Assembly: GCF_002811985.1 (NCBI RefSeq)
Contig: NZ_NPDU01000003.1
Span: 62,001-126,000 of the forward strand
Direction: 5' to 3'
DNA: 64,000 nt
Source of the DNA: Leptospira adleri
GTDB taxonomy: Bacteria; Spirochaetota; Leptospiria; Leptospirales; Leptospiraceae
Shown here: piece by piece, positions 57,055-64,000 of the stretch
How the letters are laid out: every line of letters begins with the position of its first letter
Numbering within the stretch: the first letter of the stretch is position 1
The notes under the pieces: generated by a model
Database searches by the model: none
What the model saw: the letters and a program-made list of their open reading frames with translations, nothing else
What the model was told of the DNA's origin: nothing
Translations under genes and position numbers: made by a program

Positions 57055-57885
57055 TCACAAAGGACGATCTTTCCTGAAGCGAATCGTAAAAATAAGACGA
57101 AACGAAAGTTTTAATCGGTTTCGCAATAAGTTTTTCATACAAATACATTTTTCGGATAACTGTTTCTCGAAAGAATTTAGAAAGCGATCGAGTTCTGAAA
57201 CCTTGGCTTTAAATACTGAATTCGGTTTTTCATTCAACTTACCGTCGCGGAAAGAATAAGTAACGGATTCTTTGAACCAAGGAGCGAAACGGTTTCGAAA
57301 CGCTGCAGAATTAAAATATTCGAATAAACAAGCCGGCACGTCGATTGTGGACTCGATTCGAAAACCTTCGTTTAGGATCGCCAATTCTCTGGAAAAAGTA
57401 AAATATCGATCCATAGAAAATGATTCCCAAGGCTCTTGGAATAAGATCACGGGACTTCCGGATGAGAAGTCAATCATCTTTATATTGGATACGGTTGCGT
57501 GACTTCCGGCAATATCCGTAAAAAGAATCGCTTCGGGTATTGTGTCTCCCGTTAGGTCCTCGAATAAAATTTCACGTCTTCTTGTGGATGAATCCCTGAA
57601 TATCACGACTCGATTTTTAACAAGAACCACGTAATTCCAGCGTTCGAATTCCGCGTTTGTTTCGGAGTCGTTTCCAAGTTCGAGATGTACGATTTCGTAA
57701 TCCTCGGCCTTAACTTTAAATTTAGAGATAAGAGATATATGAGCTTCTTTTAATAGATTTCCTTGGGATAAAAATTCGTCCAGATGGTCCTCTAAGATTT
57801 CCCTCAAAACGCTCCCCTCTTCCTTCTTGCAAAAAAATAGGAATGGTCTAAAAATAAACAATAATATTCTAATTATCTTATTCAT
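57055..57885 (-). CDS. hypothetical protein, possible lipoprotein
   Basis: 276 residues. The start has a hydrophobic run 'IIRILLFIFRPFLFFCKKEE', where Cys near residue 19 could be a lipobox, although the Arg inside is unusual. The rest is mixed alpha/beta with 'ILFEDLTGDTIPEAILFTDIAG', a pattern seen in FG-GAP-like or VCBS-like repeats. The last 40 residues are strikingly basic and may be out of frame with the true C-terminus: another minus-strand frame (56954-57148) covers the same end. Confidence 0.55.
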   Translation of the reverse strand: MNKIIRILLFIFRPFLFFCKKEEGSVLREILEDHLDEFLSQGNLLKEAHISLISKFKVKAEDYEIVHLELGNDSETNAEFERWNYVVLVKNRVVIFRDSSTRRREILFEDLTGDTIPEAILFTDIAGSHATVSNIKMIDFSSGSPVILFQEPWESFSMDRYFTFSRELAILNEGFRIESTIDVPACLFEYFNSAAFRNRFAPWFKESVTYSFRDGKLNEKPNSVFKAKVSELDRFLNSFEKQLSEKCICMKNLLRNRLKLSFRLIFTIRFRKDRPL

Positions 57886-57974
57886 TTATCCGGGTTAACA
57901 CCTTAGGTAAATTCATTCCCTCAAACTCAAGGAAGTTCAATGCGTAAAATTTAGACCGCAGATTTGTTCCGGAT

Positions 57975-58403
57975 TCAACTGTGACAAATCACCTGTGTGC
58001 AGATATGTTCCTTGTGCTGGTCAAGAAGCCGATGGAAATTATTTTGCCATTTACCCCAGGCGCGCCCGTTTTGCGAAGAAGGTTCCCTAAGCATTCTCCA
58101 GCCGAAGTCCTGAAGATCGATCCAGGGACCGTTCGGAAGAATCACCCCGGACGTATAATAAATCTCGGGTAAGTTTCTGACGTAACAGGAATTGTTTAGA
58201 ATTTCGGAGTCGTCTTCGGAGTAATCGGATCTTAGTTCTTCGTCTATCAAGTTTTCGGACGGGAAATACCAATAGTCCCAATGTCTAGAACGGATAGATT
58301 TGATATTATCTTCGTCGAGACGATATGGCTCTAAAATTCGCTTTAAACTAGAGTATATGTCTTCGGAAGAATTGGGAATGATTACCGTAATGTGTGAGCG
58401 CAT
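57975..58403 (-). CDS. hypothetical protein
   Basis: 142 residues, no signal peptide. Acidic, rich in Asp, Glu and aromatic residues ('SRHWDYWYFPSENLIDEELRSD', 'LPNGPWIDLQDFGW'). No family recognised. The reading frame is clean and well separated from its neighbours, so it is probably expressed, but nothing more can be said. Confidence 0.55.
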   Translation of the reverse strand: MRSHITVIIPNSSEDIYSSLKRILEPYRLDEDNIKSIRSRHWDYWYFPSENLIDEELRSDYSEDDSEILNNSCYVRNLPEIYYTSGVILPNGPWIDLQDFGWRMLREPSSQNGRAWGKWQNNFHRLLDQHKEHICTQVICHS

Positions 58404-58534
58404 ACTTTCGAATTTTTAAGATTTTTCCGTGGACACGCCTTCAAAAACAAGCCTGAGGATACAAAGTAAACGTTATGTGAAACCGACTCCCACGGTCAAT
58501 AGAATTCGGCAATCCGTATTTCTCATTCTATCGG

Positions 58535-59134
58535 TCATCTAGGATTCAGATCATTCAGTCCCTTTCCGTTGAGGATCGGCTGCACGCATTTTTCTATTCT
58601 TGATTCGCGGGTTTTCGCTTGTTTCGGCGCTGAGAAGTGAAGGATGTAAGCTCTTTGTCTTCCCGGCGTCAGCGCGTCAAAGGCGGTTTTTAACTCCGGA
58701 ACTTCTTCTAATTTATTTAAGAATTCTTCCGGAATCGCAAATTCCCTGGTCGTTTTAAAATTTACTTTGAGTCCCGCTCTTTCCGTTTCTATCGCTTCCT
58801 TTATATAAGTTTTAAGAATCGTTTTCATCTTAACGATTTCTCGAACGTCGGTAAAACGAATCTGACGCGCTGCTTGTGTGTTTTTTGTTTGTTGGATGAG
58901 AATTCCTTCTGGATCCTTTAACAAAGCCCCTTTGAAAAACAAAAACGCACAATATTCTTTAAAAACATGTATTAAAACTATATTATTGTTTTCGAATGTA
59001 TAACAAGGAGAACCCCACTTAAGCTCTTCCGTTAACTTGCATTCGAGTGCGATCTTTCTTAAGATCTCGAATTCTTTTTGCCATTTTTTAGCCTTACTTA
59101 AATAGTTGTCGACTTTAGGATTTGTCTTGCTCAT
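58535..59134 (-). CDS. YdeI-like protein (DUF1801/OmdA)
   Basis: 199 residues. 'LKWGSPCYTFENNNIVLIHVFKEYCAFLFFKGA', quoted as 'WGSPCYTFENNNI' and 'CAFLFFKGA', matches DUF1801, and the later 'ALTPGRQRAYILHFSAPKQAKTRESRIEKC' segment matches the YdeI/OmpD-associated C-terminal motif. YdeI is linked to polymyxin or stress resistance in some bacteria; the biochemical role is not known. It stands alone. Confidence 0.82.
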   Translation of the reverse strand: MSKTNPKVDNYLSKAKKWQKEFEILRKIALECKLTEELKWGSPCYTFENNNIVLIHVFKEYCAFLFFKGALLKDPEGILIQQTKNTQAARQIRFTDVREIVKMKTILKTYIKEAIETERAGLKVNFKTTREFAIPEEFLNKLEEVPELKTAFDALTPGRQRAYILHFSAPKQAKTRESRIEKCVQPILNGKGLNDLNPR

Positions 59135-59461
59135 GGATTTATTCCGGGATTGATTATTCCTTGTGCGGGTTTGGAATCCGTAACTCGAACGAAATCGGCT
59201 ATGACAAAGTTCTCAGCTTTGTCAAAACAATTCGGGAACCGCACCGCAAACCTTATAAACCAGAGCTTGTCGGAAACGGTTCCTTTCGTAAAGAAAAATT
59301 AAAGAGAACAAATCTTCTTTGTTTTCGAAATGTATCGTTCCGATTTAGAAATTTCTTTTCATGCGCAGACATCTTTATAAAATCCGGATTTTTCTTTATC
59401 GAATTGCTTTCGATCACTACGCTTTTCAAAAGTCGTCGTTTGAAATCACCGGAAGGAATTC
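59135..59461. other. 327-base intergenic region
   Basis: Between YdeI and the LCM-type methyltransferase genes. A 116-codon plus-strand frame (59122-59472) overlaps the neighbouring genes and has no recognisable features; no gene is called. Confidence 0.5.
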
Positions 59462-60316
59462 TTAGGTCATAGCAACTAAAAAACATTCTCCGCTTCCCGG
59501 AATCAGTCCGTCCTCCCGATTCGTAAAGTAACGAAGTCGAATGTCTTCGATAGAGACATACCGAGCCTTGGAAAAACCCGCTTCTTTGGCGAGTTCTAAA
59601 ATTTCAGTCGGGGTAAAGAAACTTATAAAAGGAGTTCCCGCTTCGCGCGTTTTCTTGATCGTGAATTCCAGCGTAGGTTGATCCTCCGGTTCAAGAAGAT
59701 CGATAGGAAGCATATACGTAGTCGCAAAGCAGGATCCGGGCGCAAGTTTTGACATTTGCTGAAGCGTGGAGAGATTCGCCTCTTTCGTTAAATACATAGA
59801 GACTCCGGTCGAAGCTACGATCGCGGGTTTCTTCGGATCAAATCCGGATGCAATTAACCGGTCCCACCAGGATTCGCCGCCTTCAAAATCAACGGGAACA
59901 AATTTTAAAAACTCGGGAATCGGATCAAAGCCGATTTCAAGAAGACGATTCTCTTTCCATTTCTGAGGTCCGGGTTGATCCACTTCAAAAGTGGTTAGAC
60001 GAGAGGCGATTTCAGGTTGGCGTTGAACAAAAGTATCCAGACCCGCCCCGAGAATTACATACTGCGTTGTTCCCAACTTCGCCTGCTCTTCCACTAAATC
60101 TTCAACAAATCGCGCGCGAGCAACGATTGAAGATCGAATTCTTCTTGTCCAATCCGGATTCATATCCGGACGGTCTCGCCAATTTTCTTCACCGGCGAGT
60201 CTAAGACCGATCTCATCATTGAGAATATGCGGACTGGAATCTACTTGAACGTGAAGCGCTCGCCATAATGCTACTCGAACCGCAGTATGCTCCGGCGCAA
60301 TGTCGTTTATTCCCAT
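59462..60316 (-). CDS. LCM-type SAM-dependent methyltransferase
   Basis: 284 residues. 'ARARFVEDLVEEQAKLGTTQYVILGAGLDTF' style region (visible as 'QYVILGAGLDTF') and 'TTFEVDQPGPQKWK' are hallmarks of the leucine carboxyl methyltransferase-like family, in which Mycobacterium has many paralogues of unknown substrate. 'VASTGVSMYLTKE' supplies the second motif. Complete length. Target unknown. Confidence 0.87.
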   Translation of the reverse strand: MGINDIAPEHTAVRVALWRALHVQVDSSPHILNDEIGLRLAGEENWRDRPDMNPDWTRRIRSSIVARARFVEDLVEEQAKLGTTQYVILGAGLDTFVQRQPEIASRLTTFEVDQPGPQKWKENRLLEIGFDPIPEFLKFVPVDFEGGESWWDRLIASGFDPKKPAIVASTGVSMYLTKEANLSTLQQMSKLAPGSCFATTYMLPIDLLEPEDQPTLEFTIKKTREAGTPFISFFTPTEILELAKEAGFSKARYVSIEDIRLRYFTNREDGLIPGSGECFLVAMT

Positions 60317-60645
60317 TTCATCACCTGTGGAGTCATTTTAGAAAAGGTTAATATGGTAGGTTCCATTCCCGGATTTGTCCGTTCAAATCCTTTTTGCAAA
60401 TTCATCTCGAAGCGGAACGAAAAAAGGGCGCCTATTAATGCGAAATGGAAGTTCCCATGGCGATTGGATAACAATAAGAATTCGGTTTTTCAGCCTTTTG
60501 AATTCTTCTGTTTAGGATAGGAACCTTAAAAAAAATCCTAAAAGAATCGAGGCTGTCCTTAAGAAAATCTCAGATATGATTAAAATTCTATTCGATTTTA
60601 TATTTAAGTATTGACTTAATTAAGTATTAACTTAAATATAAAGGC
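60317..60645. other. 329-base intergenic region with ArsR operator
   Basis: Holds a 44-bp operator-like region (60598-60641) immediately before the ArsR gene. Elsewhere in the gap nothing recognisable is seen. Confidence 0.55.
60598..60641 (+). promoter_or_regulatory. tandem dyad operator before ArsR gene
   Basis: Two abutting 16-bp dyads, TTAAGTATTGACTTAA (60604-60619) and TTAAGTATTAACTTAA (60620-60635), one base different, nested in a larger palindrome with 12-bp outer arms (TTATATTTAAGT and ACTTAAATATAA). A TTGACT box lies inside dyad 1 (60611). The ATG at 60646 is only 5 bases past the palindrome, suggesting a leaderless or short-leader message. Confidence 0.65.
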
Positions 60646-60975
60646 ATGAACGCTTTTGCCGCCCTTGCAGACGATACAAGACGAGAAATTGTGAGATTGG
60701 TTGCGAAAAAGGGAAGCCTTACCTCGACGGAGATAAGCGAAAGATTTAAGATGAGCCCGCCCGCTATCTCACAGCACTTAAAGGTGTTGAAAGAGGCCGA
60801 AATTCTGCGGATGAGAAAGGATGCGCAAAAGCGAATTTATAGTCTTAACGACACAGGGATGAATGAAATGGAGGATTGGTTGCGGGAAATCAAAGACCTT
60901 TGGAATCAACGCCTGGATAAGCTGGAGAAATATCTTTTGAAAATAAAAAAGGAGCGGTCCCATGTTAAAAAATAG
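60646..60975 (+). CDS. ArsR family regulator
   Basis: 109 residues. '[22 protein letters not shown]' and '[25 protein letters not shown]' are textbook ArsR helices with the recognition helix in the second. No Cys, so no classical metal site. It is followed with a 14-base overlap by an SRPBCC gene. An operator lies directly before the ATG. Confidence 0.9.
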   Translation: MNAFAALADDTRREIVRLVAKKGSLTSTEISERFKMSPPAISQHLKVLKEAEILRMRKDAQKRIYSLNDTGMNEMEDWLREIKDLWNQRLDKLEKYLLKIKKERSHVKK

Positions 60976-61444
60976 CGCTGAAACGATCATCGAAAATAAC
61001 AAAGTCATCTATAAGAGATACTTTGAGGTTCCGGTCGATCTTCTTTTCGAGGTTTGGTCGGTCGAGGAGCATCTTTCTGAATGGTGGGGTCCGGACGGTT
61101 TTACGCTCACTACGAAAAGTTTGGATTTTTCGAAAGGCGGGATTTGGGAATTCGTCATGCATGGCCCGGACGGACACGATTATAAAAATAAAATCCAATT
61201 TACGGATATTAAGAAATCGGAATATATTTTTTATAAACATCTTGGAGACGGCGAAGGCGCAAAGGACGTCGACTTTGAATCTAAAATTATTTTTGAATCA
61301 GCCGGAGAAGGTTCAAATTTAACGATGGAACAGATTTTTCCGAGCAAGGACGAACTTGAAAGAGTGAATCAGAAATACGGCGCGATCGAAGGCGGAAAAC
61401 AGCATATCGGCAATCTCGCAAAATATTTGGAAAAGTTAAAATAG
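60962..61444 (+). CDS. SRPBCC (AHSA1-type) domain protein
   Basis: 160 residues, starting inside the last bases of the ArsR gene. '[29 protein letters not shown]' region (seen as '[16 protein letters not shown]') and '[18 protein letters not shown]' match the AHSA1/polyketide-cyclase-like cup fold. Likely co-regulated by the ArsR protein, which may sense its ligand. A second, unlinked version of the same module lies 5 kb away at 55127-56472. Confidence 0.87.
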   Translation: MLKNSAETIIENNKVIYKRYFEVPVDLLFEVWSVEEHLSEWWGPDGFTLTTKSLDFSKGGIWEFVMHGPDGHDYKNKIQFTDIKKSEYIFYKHLGDGEGAKDVDFESKIIFESAGEGSNLTMEQIFPSKDELERVNQKYGAIEGGKQHIGNLAKYLEKLK

Positions 61445-61781
61445 CTCGATAGATGACGAGACTCTGCGGTAGTTGTTTCTAAACGTTCCTTGGATTCAAA
61501 ATTCTCTTTGCCGTTCAGTTCTAAATTTTTAGCTTCGAGATCGAGTGAAAATCGAGATGATTATTACCTTCGAATGCGGGGAATGCTTGATAAGAATAAA
61601 ACGCTAACCTTCGACGCAATTTTACTTTTTCTTTAAAGGTAAAAAAATCTTCAGAAATTCTCAAGGAACTTGTTTCATAGACGCAAATGAGAATCTCGGA
61701 TTTGATTTTTTATAAAGGAACACTTCATCAGATATTTCGCCAAAGTGCGGAAATTTGCGAGATCAAAACGCCTAACGTATT
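61445..61781. other. 337-base intergenic region
   Basis: Between the convergent SRPBCC and membrane protein genes. No terminator, gene or repeat is clear; a GCCTAACG heptamer-like motif lies at about 61770. Confidence 0.5.
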
Positions 61782-62564
61782 TCATTGGCCTTGATATTTT
61801 TCAAAGACGAAATTATCGTCCTTCGACAGTTTAATTAGTCGGATTGCGTACAATATCATCCAAAGCAATGACAAGAGCCCTCCCGGAACGGCAAATTGTG
61901 CGGCGGTTTCGGTAAAACCAAAGTGAAAGTTGATAAAAACTACATAAATCGTCAGTAACAAAGCGCCGATGATTCCGAACCATGAATTCACTTTTCCGAA
62001 TATATCACTTTTCAACATGACTATTGACATTGATAAGTTTGCGATACTCGGCAAAAAAAATCCTAAAAATACAGCAGGACTTCCATGTTTTCCTTGCGAT
62101 AACAATGCTTCGCCGGCCGCCAAATATAAAAGTTTTTCAGATACGACATTTGTAGAAAAATATTTTATGCTTAATTCGTACATGGCCAATGAAACGTTGT
62201 TCGATACCAAAAGAATTGAACCAAAGAAAAATATTAAGAATGCAAATAGGCTGTAAGAATAAATTTTTTCTTTTTGAGCAATATACAGCGCAAAATAGGA
62301 GGGAATTAAGAAAATTTGTATGATCACCGTTAACAAATCAAGATTATATAAACTTAATAGTGGGTTCGTTCGAAACTGCTCGAATCTTCCTATTGCAGTT
62401 TGCGGAATCTTTGATACATTAACACCGTTTAAAATGCCGATCAGGACGTCGCAGACTATCAACAAGGCTGAGATGACGGTGAAAATTCCCCCGAAAAATA
62501 GAAATCTTTTTTCTTGCGGTTGCGATCGCTGGCGCAATATTTCTAGGAAGTAGTCGTTACTCAT
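61782..62564 (-). CDS. polytopic membrane protein of unknown function
   Basis: 260 residues from the ATG at 62564; the frame is open 88 codons further upstream but that part is arginine-rich and unlike a membrane protein start. About six hydrophobic segments ('FLFFGGIFTVISALLIVCDVL', in part; 'IIQIFLIPSYFALYIA', 'AFLIFFFGSILLVSNN', 'GFFLPSIANLSMSIVM', 'IIGALLLTIYVVFINF'). No family recognised. Start uncertain, with no clear ribosome binding site. Confidence 0.55.
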   Translation of the reverse strand: MSNDYFLEILRQRSQPQEKRFLFFGGIFTVISALLIVCDVLIGILNGVNVSKIPQTAIGRFEQFRTNPLLSLYNLDLLTVIIQIFLIPSYFALYIAQKEKIYSYSLFAFLIFFFGSILLVSNNVSLAMYELSIKYFSTNVVSEKLLYLAAGEALLSQGKHGSPAVFLGFFLPSIANLSMSIVMLKSDIFGKVNSWFGIIGALLLTIYVVFINFHFGFTETAAQFAVPGGLLSLLWMILYAIRLIKLSKDDNFVFEKYQGQ

Positions 62565-62824
62565 TGGATTTTTTACCCTAAGAGATCGCCTTTTCATCGT
62601 AAAGAGCAATCTTTTCTTCAAATTCTTTTGTTCGTAAGATAAAAGGAATGAATAGTCCCGATATAGGTAATGTTTTCCTTTTGACATCGGCTCTTGACAA
62701 TGACGCATAACGAAGATTCCGGCCGCGCCAGAGTTTTTCGTAACCAGAGTCGGCAGTGCTTCAAACGAGAGAACAGAGTTTGGATTGTATAAGCGATTCC
62801 GAGCAGAATTCGAAGCTCGAAGGG

Positions 62825-63385
62825 TCACATGCGCGGGTTCCCAATATCTAATCGGTTTCCATTTTCGAGTATTTCCGTCTGAGATTCCTTCATCAATTTA
62901 ATAAGGTTCAGTAAAGATTTCTCAATCGGATTGGCAAAACTTAAAAACCCCGAGAGAGTCATGGTCTGCGATAGGAATGTATAGGACGTTCCGTCTAACG
63001 TTAAATGCCACTCGGTGCTATTCCACGGAAGTTCCGCGAGCGCAGCATTTAGCGGATCGAATTTGCGTTCTGAATCGAGAACATAGATATCAATCGGGTC
63101 GATGGAGCGAGGTTCAAACGTTGCAATTGCGGTTCTATAAATTGGATCCAGCGGTTTTCGGTCATAGGTAAGAGCGGAGACGTCGAAACCCATTACCGCC
63201 GAGTGAACCGAGAAGGAAGGCATAAAAAAACCTATCCAAGAGGCGGTCACATCCGATTCTCGAGTTTTTCCATTGCGACGATCCCTCGTTTTGTGCCGAC
63301 CCGGTCTAAATTCATTAAATCCTATCGCCGCCGCGAGAAGGTCCACTCTTTTGTGGGATTGAATTATAGCTTCAAGACGAAACAT
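62825..63385 (-). CDS. hypothetical protein
   Basis: 186 residues. Mixed alpha/beta, 'FEPRSIDPIDIYVLDSERKFDPLNAALAE' in the centre (seen in part), no signal peptide, no recognised motif. A short inverted repeat (AAACATA-CGT-TATGTTT) spans its start codon at 63385. The gene may be genuine, but nothing about its role can be inferred. Confidence 0.45.
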   Translation of the reverse strand: MFRLEAIIQSHKRVDLLAAAIGFNEFRPGRHKTRDRRNGKTRESDVTASWIGFFMPSFSVHSAVMGFDVSALTYDRKPLDPIYRTAIATFEPRSIDPIDIYVLDSERKFDPLNAALAELPWNSTEWHLTLDGTSYTFLSQTMTLSGFLSFANPIEKSLLNLIKLMKESQTEILENGNRLDIGNPRM

Positions 63386-63648
63386 ACGTTATGTTTGCTC
63401 TGGAATTTCGCCTAACGACGGGAATTTGACAACTTCGCTCCCGGCTTTTAGTGGCAACTTATTTTTACCGAATGTCTCGTAAGCCACTATTTAGTCAAGT
63501 TCGCAAGATTACGTATCAATGAGCGGAGTAAGTCGAGCGGAATATCAAAGAGATTATACGGCTACTTGGTAGATTCCAAAAGGAAAATACTTATAGTTTG
63601 TGCCAAAACCTGCTTGTACTTAAGATCATTAAATGTAATATATATTGC

Positions 63649-63841
63649 ATGAGATTACCATTAGGACATTTAGATATTCCGGAATCAATCTGGCTCAAAT
63701 TAAAAAAGCTGCTCCCTAAGTATACGAGAATCATTTCCAATGGCGGACGACCTCGCATAGATGATAGGACTGTGTTTGCCGCTATATTTCATCGTGTTAA
63801 AAGATGTTCGAGACACCTTAGCGCTGTCCCGCGAACCGAGT
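63649..63841 (+). pseudogene. truncated IS5-like transposase fragment
   Basis: Codes for 'LDIPESIWLKLKKLLPK', 'NGGRPRIDDRTVFAAIF', the N-terminal helix-turn-helix region of IS5-family (DUF4096-type) transposases, then diverges after residue 53 and stops at 63841. The DDE catalytic part is missing, so this is a remnant of an insertion sequence. No terminal inverted repeat was found in the remaining window. Confidence 0.65.
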
Positions 63842-64000
63842 GACAAAGCAAATGTGGCTTTAGCCCGAAGTGAGGGTCGCATGAGCGATCCCGAACGGAG
63901 CGAGGAGACGAAGCTAGGCGACGAGGATTATTTTTCATGTTTTTCTAAAAACGAACCAAAAATCCAACCTTCCACACTCGTTGTTGGATATCCTCCTGGA

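Noticed and set aside
59122..59472. 116-codon plus-strand gene
   Set aside because: Overlaps both flanking genes and shows no recognisable pattern.
54830..63415. Integron cassette array
   Set aside because: Only isolated GCCTAACG-like heptamers; no paired R''/R' sites that fold and no integrase of the IntI type.

Overview
The window reads as chromosomal DNA of a spirochaete of the genus Leptospira. Support comes from family content: a DUF1564 protein, several 7TM-DISM receptors joined to different output domains, many predicted lipoproteins and signalling proteins, frequent TTG starts, and AT-rich intergenic DNA with short dispersed palindromes. By eye the G+C is in the low-to-mid 40s, which would suit a higher-GC member of the pathogen clade; the species is an inference. 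No rRNA, tRNA, CRISPR array or prophage was seen.

Region 1 (1-10.3 kb): a 7TM-DISM/PAS signalling protein cut by the left edge and overlapped by a TraB-family protein; then cheD, an HDOD protein, a shikimate kinase and a tyrosine recombinase on the plus strand; then, on the minus strand, an MFS sugar-type transporter, a short-chain dehydrogenase with a metallo-beta-lactamase-fold protein, and a small membrane protein. Region 2 (10.3-24.5 kb): a predicted outer-membrane beta-barrel protein, a 7TM-DISM nucleotide cyclase, a bcp-type peroxiredoxin with an M61 peptidase, two short-chain dehydrogenases, argB, a GAF-GAF-SpoIIE phosphatase, a phosphofructokinase and a secreted protein.

Region 3 (25-31.8 kb, minus strand) is the most coherent unit: an ArsR-methyltransferase fusion regulator, ahcY, a FdxA-like ferredoxin, metH and a small conserved protein, transcribed in that order. 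A 24-bp perfect palindrome sits in the promoter of the regulator. AhcY removes S-adenosylhomocysteine, MetH remethylates the homocysteine, the ferredoxin could supply electrons to reactivate MetH, and the regulator is a good candidate for an S-adenosylhomocysteine sensor (SahR-like).

Region 4 (31.8-54.5 kb): DUF1564, TetR with a hotdog thioesterase, an LEA-type lipoprotein, a TPR lipoprotein, a PgaB-like polysaccharide deacetylase, a methyltransferase overlapping chrA, a large HAMP-adenylate cyclase, a 7TM-DISM diguanylate cyclase, an acyl-CoA synthetase, a DoxX protein, a small EamA-like protein, an FAD oxidoreductase, a Bcr/CflA efflux pump, and an ECF42-type sigma factor with its DGPF partner.

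Region 5 (54.5-64 kb) looks accessory: two ArsR-SRPBCC modules, each with dyad operators running up to the start codon, DUF4180, YdeI, an LCM-type methyltransferase, several unknown proteins with long gaps, and a transposase remnant at the right edge.

Two repeat families stand out. One is an 18-bp quasi-palindrome (consensus TTGTAAGAGCTCCTACAA), with about a dozen copies between 22 and 45.6 kb. The other is a roughly 90-bp element present twice, at 16.7 and 43.3 kb.
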